NCBI GenBank assembly: GCA_026387405.1
Contig: JAPLLV010000029.1
Location: forward strand, 1-41,572
Length of the DNA stretch: 41,572 nucleotides
Direction of reading: 5' to 3'
DNA from: Candidatus Omnitrophota bacterium
Lineage (GTDB): Bacteria > Omnitrophota > Gorgyraeia > Gygaellales > Profunditerraquicolaceae
This document shows, in pieces, positions 24,801 to 36,800 of this stretch. The notes below the pieces were generated by a model. That model made no database searches and was not told the DNA's origin. It was given only the letters and a program-made list of their open reading frames with translations. The translations under genes were made by a program, and so were the position numbers. Position 1 is the first letter of the stretch, and every line of letters begins with the position of its first letter.

Positions 24801-27800
24801 AACGCACAAACTCTTCGTAGTGGTCGCCATTAAGCCCTATCTGATATATCATGCGTCCGCAACTGACCCCCAATGACGGCCAGTGGAACCTTTCCAATCC
24901 CCCCTCTATTATGGTATGGTTGGTATAAACGACCTTGGGATTATGTCTATTGCTCTTGAGGATCGCGGCCACGGTTACCACATGCGCTTCGTTGAGATGC
25001 ACGATATCGGGAATGATATCCAACTCCTTCATCACCTCATACGCGGCTTTTCCAAAAACCGTCTCCTGTGTGAAACGGTGGATCGCGGCGCTACGCAGGT
25101 CTCCGTGGTGCGTTTCCTTGTCCGGATAAAGGATGTCGAATACCTGCGCATTATCCCCGCCGCTTTTTTTTCTTTCCGGGGTCATTAAAATATAACCCGG
25201 AGTTCCGGCGCGATCAATCACCCAGACTTCAACCTCAACCTTGATATTTCTCTCCAGGTTGTGTTCATCCCAGGTCTGCACGGTAACGGTAAGGGGCAAC
25301 CCGTCCTTATGCACCCTTTTAAGGATACCTCGCTCTTTAAGCGGACCGTAATCGATTTTTTGCCAGCCATTTTTGTGGGTGAACACATGACTGTAACCCG
25401 GCTGCATGCCAAACGCCCTGCCAATACCGAGTTTATGCAAACCCTCCAGTTTATCTCCGTAATAAGCTCCTAGTCCGCCGCGGGTATTCGCATTCTGGGC
25501 GTCGGCAACGCTCTCAAGCTCCGGGATATTACCTTCCATACAGAAAGTTCCGATGGATTTCCCGAATAGCTCCGGGTGTTTTTCGGTAAACCAGAAGAAA
25601 TTATCCGTATCCTCCATCGCGGCGTTATCCTTATCGGATAGGCCTAAGACAATGTGGCTGATAAACTCATGATAAAGTACTTTAATTTTCTCTTTGGAAC
25701 TAAACCAGGAGGGGTGGATATAAACGGTTTTGGCACTGATATCGCAGGAGGCTATGCAGATATTTCCCTGATCATCTGTAAGCAGGGATTCGTCGGTAGT
25801 AAAGACCAGGCGGGCATTTCTGGCTTTTTCCATGATTCCCGGAGGGCCGCGCAGGGTCATAGTGACCCAGAGTTCTTGAAGCTGGGAGTGTATTACGCTA
25901 AAGTCAAGACGCCTATCCCAGGAAGCAGTTTTTTTATTCAACAAGATATCCGAAACATCAACTTCCTGCGACTGCCAGTTTTTGCCGAACTTTCTTTCTG
26001 CCTGACCCAATCTTCTCTCATCAATAATCTTGGGAAAATTATTTCTTTCTTCCGGAGCAAGAAAGGCGATCTCGGTGAATTCCGTCCTTCTGTTTAAATA
26101 TTCTGTGAGCGTGATAAAATCTAACAACCCGTTTTCATGCGGAGGATTAAAGCCGCTGCGCTCATCATAAACGACATACATCTTAGATTCGCTGCTCAAA
26201 GCCCAGCCTACCAAACCGGCAGGATGCATAAAAAGGTAAGGCGCGGCAAGCGCTTCAGTTCTTAACTCTGCCTCCTCCGGCTCAAAGCGAATAAAATCAT
26301 TACCCACCTGATACACTATCCCGCAGCGCGCAGTTTTCTTAAAAAACACTCCCTCTATAAGCGTAACGGTATCCTCTGTCACCGCGCACTGCCACCAATC
26401 CTTACAATTTTTCCCTGCCTGCCGGAAGAGCGCTATTTCCCGGGAATACGGCCAAAGCAGGCGATATTCCGGATTAAAATCTTCTGCTATACAGAGTATG
26501 CGGGAGAAACGATTATGGAACTTAGGCTTATTTGCCAGGTCTAAGAATCCCTTGTCCACCACAAACCTTAACTCCCCTTCTTGCGTCTTAACCACCCCTA
26601 ATAACGGCGGCTGGCCGGAGTAATCAGCTTGTTCCAGGGAAGTCATGCCACCTAAGAAAGAAATACTGGTGTTGGCCCCGAACTTAATGTAATTGTCTGC
26701 CTTAAAACCCGCATAGAGATGCCTATTGAACAAAATGATCTCCATCTGCGGCGAGTGGACATCTTTAGGGTCTAAGGCCAGGCGCACGCAGGGAGAGCCA
26801 TTACGGTCAGAAACTTCCAGATCAAATGCTTCTTTGATAGCATCAAATACCGCGCTATTAACTTCGGTAGGAACTAAAGACCGACTCTTATCAAGCAGGG
26901 CCTGCATCCATTGCGGGGCAGCGAGCTTTGGTGGAGCAATTGGTTTTGGCGGAGCAACGGGATTTGGTGAAACAACTGGTTTTGGCGGAGCAACGGGATT
27001 TGGTGAAACAACTGGCTTTGGCGAGGCAGCATCACTTTTATTTAAACAGGCGTTTAAATCTACCTCTGCCTGGGGCATTTTTGCTTCATCCAATACCGAA
27101 TATTCTTTTCTCCCGCTCGAATCTGCCGTGGCAAACACAATCGTGAGCGTGGTATTAACCATATTCATAGAAACCGTAATCCCTGTTTTAAAATTATTGT
27201 TTTCCCGCAACATAACTATATTTTCATGATTTAATTCCAGGTCAACCTCCTGGCTCTCGCCTTCTATCGAACAGCGCGCGGTCCACTGTCTTTTATCTGC
27301 GAGCTTAATAAGTTTTATTTGGGTAACATTCGATAATGAAGGAATTTTAGCTTTAGCCGTGGGGGCTAGGGTAGCAGGAGTTGGAGAGGGAAGCGGAGCC
27401 TGGACCGCCCGCGAATCCACAGGAGCTGGTGGGGAAGTAGACGGTCTTCTCGGGACATCCATACAAAGGATAAATTGCTGCTTGAAAGCCCTGATGGCCG
27501 CCTCTTCATTTGTAAGATGTATATCCACTCCAGCGATAGATCTGATGGTGCCGTCCGGATAAAAAACAATAGACGGAGGCCGGAGCAGCAAGGCGCGAGC
27601 CTGCCAGGAATTCCAATTAGTATTTTGCATCACAACCTTAATCTCTCCGCGATACGACACCCTAAACACCTTAATTGAACCTAGTGTTATTATTGTCACG
27701 CCTAATTCGGGAAGGGGATCAATATACTCTTCTGCCCCTACCCAAACCTTAGCCAGGTCTTTTGCTTCGGCAAGGACTGCGGCAAGCGTGGTTTCGCCGC

Positions 27801-30800
27801 CCTGGCCGTTTTCCGGAATATGGTAGACTTCGATGCCGTCTGCAAAACAATGACTCAGTTTTAGAAGCGGAACCCCTCGATTATCTCTGGGTATTTCTCT
27901 ATCCAAGGCAGTGCCTCGAAACGCAGGCGCTTCTAAACTGATCGTTGTTCCTTGCTCAGTCCTAAAACACATCTGACATTCTCCGAGCTGCGCATTATTA
28001 ACCAAATTATCGGCTATTTGAGGAGCGCCAGCCTGATAGTAGCGCACAATACAAGACCCTCTTAATGCGCGTTCGTCCAGGCCTTTTATTTTAACCCCCA
28101 GGTTGTATTCTGCCCTTGCGCCTGCGTGAACGGGAATCATTTGCGGTGTGCTAACGCCGCCAGAGCAAGCACCATAAGTAGATGCCTGCGTTACATCCCA
28201 TGTATCAAACGTAAGAGAAACCGTCTTTCCACTATTTGCTCCACAAACCAGATTCTGATCTCTTACTCTCTTAAAACACCTCTCGATTTCCCTGATGACG
28301 CTCCGCGCACTCCAGTGCAAGACTTCTTCTCCATCCTGCCATTCCTTCTCCGCGAAACTTTCCGGTAAAGTGATCCTTACTATATTCCCTGGATCCCGAC
28401 AGGCCGGTATCGCGGATACCGCACTTTCAAAAATACGCTCTAAGAACACATAGAAGTTTTCTAATGCTTTATCGCACGCCTTTTCAAAAGTATCCATAGG
28501 GTGCGCCATCATGTAGTAAAGCGGAATTTTACCGGTAGACAAGAATATATCTACGCTGACCTTATCATCCCTGAGCATGCTTAGCAATATGCGCACTTTA
28601 GTGTCCAAGGCGCCATTATTCTTATAGGTAAAGGAGTGCCGGTAGAACTTCCTTGTATTCGCTAATCTGTTTATATAGGTTTTTGCTTGGATAGGATTAT
28701 GTATCGGGTGGGAAAGCGCAAAGATCCTGTAGAGTATATCTTTAGGAGCAGCGCCGCAGGGTATGATCACTAAGGCTTCATTATCAAGATAACAATGCTC
28801 AACACCCGCATCCCACTCAGGAGGAGCCCTGACAAAACGGACACCCCTCCGCATAAGTTCGCTTACCATTTCGTTGAAGCCAAAGAAATCCAACGCATCC
28901 AGCGGAAATTCTTTCAATTCCCTAGTCAATAAATCGGCGAAAGAACTATTTTCAAAATTAAAGTGTTCGTAACGAGACATCTCCTGCTTTATTTCTTCTA
29001 TATGCCTATAAACCTGTAAAAGCCTGGCCTTATAACCGCTATCAAGTTCAATTTTCCCTTCTCTATCCAATTCCAGGAGCCTGTCTAATTCCGGGAGCGA
29101 ATTGGCAAAAGAATAATACAATATACTTCCCTCCTGGGCAGCTTCATCACTGCCAAAGATCAACTCTCCCAACTCATGCCGGATAACATCAAGCCCAACC
29201 CCGGCCTTACGCAAGCAGGACCAAGTTATCTGAATATCATTTCCAATGCAAGCGCCTAAATTAGTCCTGTGCGCAGATGGCCTTTGGGATGTAAAAGGCA
29301 AAATAATAAAGTTTATGCTCCTGCCGACAACGGGGTGGTCTATTGTGGCAGAAGAAAGCTCAAGGGCAACTTGAAATCTACCCAGCCTTTTCTTAGCCAT
29401 TCTCCTTGATTCTTTCGGTAATTCATTAATTATCTCCCGATCCCAGATAAAAGCGGGCTTGCCATCTTCGTCAAAGGCTACTTCGACCTTGAGTGCCGGC
29501 AGCCCCTGCTCTTTTTCTGACGGTTCAGTTGTCCCGGGATAATTGCGCTGCCTGGCAGCAGCAACTGCGGCTGACGGCGCAACGCCACTAACCTGCTTAC
29601 CTTGGGCCGACTCAACAGGCACCTCTAAAATATTCCGGACTTGCTTGCCTGCACCGGCTTTTTCTTGCGCGTCTTTAGGATCGCTCGCGGGGAAGGCGTG
29701 TAAACAATTATCCCTGTCATTCCAACAGACGAAGATATATTTGGCATCAAGTCTTAATGCCCTATCACTTTTTAAAGACCATTGCACCGCTGAAAAATCA
29801 AGGAACCTGCCATCAAAAACCTTCGCTAAAGAGCTGGATTGTTCAAGTGCCTGCTGCTTCTTTTGTAGTTTATTAAAAAGTCTCCTACGCAAGAAATTAT
29901 TACCTTGTGAACGGGGTACGCAGTTTAAGCAAAAGCCCAAAGTATTATCGTCAATTTCTTCTCCGGACCAATAATAATCGATACCTCTAATTAAGCTAAG
30001 ATACTTACTTCTCCAACAATCAGGTCCGTGACACATATACACCATAAAGGTAGAATGATAATCCTTTTTAATTGCTTCTATTAATCTAAGCCCTCCGCCT
30101 TCAGGAAGATTATCCGGATCGATATCTCTCTCTGTAAAAACAACATCAAAACGTTTTCCTTGCCCAAATAATGCCATTGCCACTGAAAAACTATTAGCCC
30201 CTATGATTTCGAATGGATATTGAGGATGCTTTTGTAGTATAACTTGTAACTTCCTCAATATACTCTCGAGCCGCCGATCATCGTTATCCACCACCAACAC
30301 GCGCAGGGGGAGCTCTGCTGCGCCGACTTGAGGAGGAAGTTTTTCCCTAAAGTTTCCAAATCCTTCTGCTTGTCTTCGTCCCGTTTTCCTTACGGCAACG
30401 ACAGCTTTCGCCAAAATTTCTTCTATTTGTTTTAAATTAGGACGAAGCTTGCCCTGTATATTTTGTTTATTAGTTGTTATATCACTATGGAGCGACCTCA
30501 ATTCCTGCAAACAGGCATTGGCATTTTCACCAAAGAAATAAGCAGTTTGAACAGCTTGGAAAAGCACACTATAATTTATATCCTCTCTGCGCTTTAATAC
30601 CTCGTTCAATACAGGGCAAACTTTACCAGCCAAATCTTCAATTTTTGTAACTTTAACTGCGGCAAAAATTGCAGCCAGATGGTCTTTTCTACTTATTGGA
30701 TGCTCTTTCGTACTTCTAGTTCTCCAATTAACATCTTCTATATAGCTATTTTTGTGCCTTGCCACCTTACCTAAGTCCTTGAGGAATCTAGCAAACTGAT

Positions 30801-33800
30801 TTTCCTTCTTTTGTTCAAATAATAGTTTATTGCTTCTCATCAGCTGGCAAATTAATTCAATTTCTTCTTCATGGCCAGTAGCATAGAATAGGTCTTCAGC
30901 AGTCCCAATGGGGTCGTTGGTAGCTACCGGTATATGTACATTGGGGTCTCCGCAAACCATAAATTCAATGTGCCGAAGAACCGGCGGCGGATTGGCAGAG
31001 GGCACTGGAAGACCCGAACCAACAAGTTTGACATGTTCCGCCAATCCGGGCAAGACAGGAACGACATCAGGTTTTTTTATTTCGGTTCCCGTAGCACTTA
31101 TCATAGAGAGCATTGATCCAATATCATTATCGAGCGACGGCTGAGCCTCTGCCGCTGCTTGACTTTTATTTCTATCTGCGATTTCTTTAAGAAAACATTC
31201 TATTGCGGGCACAAAGGCAGCGATTTGTTCGGCTAAAACACCCAAGGTCAAAATTGCCCCGCTGCGTTCTATGGGAGGCGAGCTTTCCTTAAGAATTATT
31301 CTTGCTTGTTGTGTAAACTCTATAGCGGTAGGTAAAATAATCTTTATTTCAGAGTTAGGGCACAACATGAGGCCTAAAATCTTTTTTACAAACGCAGTCC
31401 TTAGGCCGGCTAAACCCTTTTTTAAAATTTTTTCTAAAATTATCACTAAAAAAGAGTTTACAGTGTCCTTAAATGGAATATTGGGCTGTGTCCAGGCAAT
31501 TAACCTTGATACTGCTTTAAAGCGCTCTTCATTAGTTTTGCCTGCATCAAGAATTATTTTTGCGCTCTGGGAAAAATCAATAGCCATCAACAGTACGGAC
31601 TTTATATCAGAATCCACCCGTAACGCTTCAAATATCACGCATACAGCATCAGGCTTCCATCCTAAAACAAATAAATCATTTTCCAGAATTTCCTTGGCAA
31701 TTAATTCCAGATAAAGATCTACAGCCGGTTTAAAGGTGCCCTCACATGCGGATAAACGCGAAGCTACTGCGGCCCGAACATCATAAGGCTCATTTTCATC
31801 GAGGATTGTTCTTGTGCTTTGGGCAAGATCAATAGCCATAAGCAGAATTAACTTTTTATCAGCTTTGCTATTTAATAATAAACCGGAAATATCATTTACA
31901 GACTCGCGCTTAATCCCCAAATCAAATAATTCTTTTTCTAAAATTTCCTTGGAAATTAATTTTAAAAGCAAGCAGATAAGCGGTTTAAATGCGTCGTTAT
32001 TTTTAGTCAATTCTCCTACCGCGTTTACGCGTTCCGCGCAAGGTTTCTCCCCATCAATTATTGTTGTTACGATTAAGATGAATTTTATAACGGCTATTAA
32101 ATCTTTAGCGGCTTCGTATCTTGGCTCAAGCATAGAATTCAAAATACCCCTTACATATGGTTCCCTCAAAGCCAAAAGAGCTAAAACAAAACCCGCCTTT
32201 GCACGCACATCACGATGTTGTTCTACATTTCGTAAACGTTGGAGGGCGGATATAATAACCGTGCTTCTAAGGTGAACCGGATCCCTATTCTGGCCTTGTC
32301 TTATTACACTCTTAAATAGCTTTAAGATTAATGGCACAAGAGAACCTCCAGAGTGCCTTCCGTTCTCTGTGCTCTCTGCCAGAGTATCTCCAAGAAGAGC
32401 CATAAGACTGCCATCAACCGCCTCTTCCACCACAGCCGGAGCTGTCAATTCCTGATCTATTGGTTTTTCCTGAACAGCCTCCGCTGTTGTTTTTTTGGGT
32501 TTACTCTGATCCGGTCTTTGCGGCTGTTTTTTGAGCGGCCTTTTAATGGCTGGTTTTTTTGCCAGCGGTTTTGATCCAGGAAATAAATCTATAAGAATAA
32601 ATTTTCCCTTATCATCTTTCGTCATTACGACAGACATTTCAGCGGAGATTTTTTCCATTGCCTCTGTATCGTTAATGCCTGTCTTAAAAAATTCAAAATA
32701 ATACCGGATATTTCTCCCTCTAAGAAACTCCAGCGCTTGAGGTAATAGCTTTTTTCTCTCCGCAACCAGCATACTGCCAATAATCACCCCTTGGGCAATT
32801 GAAGATATTTTAGGTTCACCTAATGCTTTCGGCAGGCTTTTCCGTGCCGGGTGAAAAAGAATAAACATTCTTAAGGTTGTTTCGCGCTTGAACGGCCAAA
32901 CCTTGATAATTTCTGCCCCGCGAGTTCCGATTTCTCCCAAAGCTCTTTTTGCCCGCTCTAATAAGTTAAACTCTGAGCTGCCTGAAGCGCTTGTCCCCGC
33001 AAATAACGCCCCGTTACAAAGTAGCGAATACACCCCACCAGCCACGGAAGGAGACGATTCGCTAAATAATACTGACTTTGTAACGGGGCACGGAAGGCAA
33101 GCTAAAAATATGATTACCCCACAGCAGACAACGATTATCAATACTGTTGTTATTATTAAACTTCCTCTTGCCCAAGTTACTACCCCTCCTGCCCCGCGAA
33201 ATTCCACCGCGGGTCTGGAAGCGGGAGCCGGGGCTTTCGCTCTGGCGTTTCTCTGCAATAAATACCATATTCCTACGGCAAGCAGCGCGGCACAAACCAC
33301 CCCAATCAGCACCAGGCCTATCATAGACCAATGAATAGCTGCCAAAACTCCTGCTCCTGTGGAAGCCTTGCCCGGTAATCCTACAGCCAGGACTAATAAC
33401 AAATGAGCGCCGCCGTTTCTCCCTCTCTTATTATTAGGGTTATTTCTCCCGGTGCTACCCCCTTTCTTTGCTCTATGTCTATTGCCTTGCTTTGCAGCGC
33501 TCCCCACAACTCTATTACTTACCTGAATTTGCTTAACTATTTTTCTGCCCCGCCGTAACCAATACAGACTCGGTAACAACACAGCTAAGCCGCCTCCTGC
33601 CCCATACAACCAATACTTTGCAGCCGGGGATTTAACAGCAGGCTCTATCTGGACACTTGAGGCTTCTCTCTGTGTCTTAAGAGGTTTTATCGCCTCTCTT
33701 TCAAACCAGGCCCGTGCTTCTTTAGGAATATCGAGACTTATTTCAGGTAAAGGACCGAAATGCTCCTCAAACATATCTCCGGCCCAATGCTTAATAGAGG

Positions 33801-36800
33801 TAACAGGGGTCTTCAGAAGAATATCGCGGCATATTTGCGGCTCCAACATATTAGTGGACTTTGTCTCTTCCTGAACATCCAACTCAATTGAGCGTAACTC
33901 ATCTTCCGTAGGCCCACGGCCGTACTTTTGCTTAAATTCCTGGATAAACCCTTCGCGCACAAGATTGGCATAACCCTGCCCAACCAAGAAAGTCCGGGTG
34001 ATAATATCCCCCACAAACACATAGGCTAATCTCCGCCCTCTAGGGTATGGTAAAAATCCTAACCGTATCATCGGCAGGTCTTTTGAAAAAGCGTACATAT
34101 CTGCCAGGGTGATTTTAGGAATATCGCTTTCATGAATTTGAACCCAATAGGCCCCCAATTCTTTTCTGGCATTATGCCGGACAGTAGCGGGAACTTGATA
34201 GGCATCAAATACGTTGCTAAGATTGATACTCGGTGGAGTAAACTCCATAGGTAAGGCGGTTAAAGCATGGTATATTTCATGAATAGTTATTTCGCGTAAG
34301 CGGCTCTCCCATACCTCTCTAAACGACCTGCCCTTGAAAGATTCAAGCCACCCTTCATGCGTTCCTCCCTGCGCCTCACGCACCTGCCTAAAGATGATAT
34401 TCATTTTTATAAAAACGTGCCCAGCGCAGTGGTTTGCTTCTGTGATAAGATTAGCGCTCTGGCTTTCCACGAAATGCAATTTTATTGCCTGTCCTTTAAT
34501 AACAATGTCGCGGCTGGTGATAATTTTAGATTCACTAAATAACTGCTGCAGGAACAAACATTCATACAAAGCATTTATATTAAGCCGCTGCGGCTGATTA
34601 ACCGAGCTATCGGGGTAATCGTGCAGATGTTCCTGAATAAACTCTTCTGTCCCGCGCTTAAGTTGTTCCTCGGTAAGATTCATTTCTCTGTGGTTGGCGA
34701 ATTGCCGCGCAATGGTAAGTATATTGTTAGTATTTGCGCCTTCACCAATAGCGAATATCCATATCGCTCCAGATCCAGAGGGAGCCCAGTCATATGAGAA
34801 TTTCAGATTTTCAATACTGGTGTTGATAATCTGCGGGCCAATATTGGTTGATTGGGCTATTGCCTTATGCGCTAAAGGCTGGGCTAAGAAAAAGGGTATT
34901 ATCCCGAGAGCGAACATTCGTCTGATTATTGAGCTTCGCGGAAGCCTTGCAACCACTCCCACCGCGGGTCTGGAAGCAAGAGCTGGGGTTCTCGCTTTAG
35001 CGTTTCTCTGCCATAAATACCAAATCCCCAGGGCAAGCAGCGCGGCACAAACCATCCCGTTCAGCACCAGGCCTATCATAGACCAATGAATAGCTGCCAA
35101 AACTCCAGTAGAAATCTTTGCCCCCGGTAATCCTATTGCCAGGCCGGATAATAGCTGGGCGGTACCCGGGGCTGGACTTAAATATTCCCTGATCGCTGTG
35201 CGCAACTTTTTTATATCATCATTGGCGTGCTGAATTGGATTGCCATAGCCGGGATAGTGCGAAAGCTTAGTCAAGGAATCGTTAAATTGAGTGGGCTTTA
35301 TTTTTGCAAGGTATGTTTCGATCTCCCTAAGGCTCTGGTCGATTTGAGGAAAGACTTCTTGCGCCCGTTCTAATGTTGCTCTTGCCTCCTCCCTGGTAAT
35401 ATTGCGGTTGCCCAATCTTTTTGCCCTTAATTCTGATATCATGCCCCCGATCGTTGCATCAAGGGTTTTTATCCCGCCTTCTATCTCCCCAAATTCTTGA
35501 AATAAGCCCCGCGCAGCGCTAAGAGCGTGAAGGACCCCCACGCCTCTCTGCATTAATTCTGCCTGAGGCCCGGTCACGCGTTGCTCTTCAGGTATGGGAT
35601 TTTCTTGCACTGGAGCAATTTTTGCCCCGATCTTCTCACCTGCCAAGCCCCTGGACAATAAATCTACTAAATCCCCTATTGTCGGCGGCTTTCCAAGAAA
35701 TGCAATACCTAATTTTTGCATATCTGCCTGCTCAACAGCCTGAAGTTCTGCTACTACCCTGCCGGTATGCAATATGCACACGGAGTCATCAAGGACTTCT
35801 TTACCAAGCTCTCCAAACATCCACATGCCTGTTTCTAGCAGCGTCATATCATAATCCGCGATTATAACTTTGAAGGGCTCGTCTGCAAAGAGCACCTTAT
35901 TAAGCCCCTCTCTCCCATTTGTTGCTTCTTCAACTTGTGTAATGCCAATTTTATTAAGCCGCTTAATAGTCTGGGGTCGATATTTTTTATCATCATCCAC
36001 TACTAGCGCGCGGATGTCTAAGAGTTCTACGCTTAAACTTTCGGCAGTAGTATGATCTTTTACTAGTTCGATTCTTTCGTGCAGGATGATCTGATTAGGG
36101 GTCTTTTTTGTAAGCCAGGGCCTTTGAATATAGAGGGTTCCATCGAGGATACCATGTTCGCCATAAACAAGATAGGCTCCAAAGGTGCTCTCCACTACTT
36201 CTATAATTCTGAAGCGTTGCACTTGCGGAGGGCCTTTGATGCGCCCCTTCTTTACCGCAGCCTTTAACAAGCCGTTGGTGAAAGTATCGGCCATTTTCAG
36301 AGACCTTACCAAAGCCTGCTCCGGCTCATTTACGCTGCCCGTTATTGCTTCGGCTTCCTTTATCTGACGGATGATCTCTTCCCTTGATAGTGTTCCGGTC
36401 CCGCCCTGCGGCCCTTCCTGGCCTGGTATTGAAGTAGGCCTTGGATTAGACCTATCTAAGGCCCGGCGGGGAGAACGCTCGCGATCCTGGGTGCGGGCTT
36501 GCTCCAAAGGCCACTTCTGGGCATAGATATAGGCAGCTAGGGACAGAAGCGCAATAAACCCGACTATAATCAAAACGGCCGCTGCGCAGACTGCCCCCAC
36601 CAGCCACGGAAGGAGTGCAAGTCCGATATTCCGCAGCGGCCGAATGAATGAAAACGCTTTCTTTTTGGCGAAAATAAAAAGTCCTGTTTGTCTCCTCGCA
36701 GAAGACCGGCGGGCGCCGCCGGAGGTACGGGCCTGATTAGGATCTAACGAATGAGTAGCTTGGACACCTTTAATCGCATCCTGCAAACTTAATGCCTCAT

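Noticed and set aside
23740-25520. Calling this a functional glycogen phosphorylase (glgP)
   Set aside because: The lysine motif for pyridoxal phosphate is missing, so only the fold, not the activity, is supported. No gene symbol was given.
25575-25755. Zinc protease call for YHEFISH
   Set aside because: The spacing is HExxxH rather than HExxH and no third ligand is obvious; it is kept only as an HE-module relative.
33062-33331. Short minus-strand ORFs in other frames (2997..3191, 3614..3877, 4446..4637, 6666..6863, 13152..13358, 23589..23807, 25218..25424, 27366..27569, 33062..33331, 33813..34022)
   Set aside because: None is in the giant frame; all overlap its coding sequence out of frame and have no recognisable motif.
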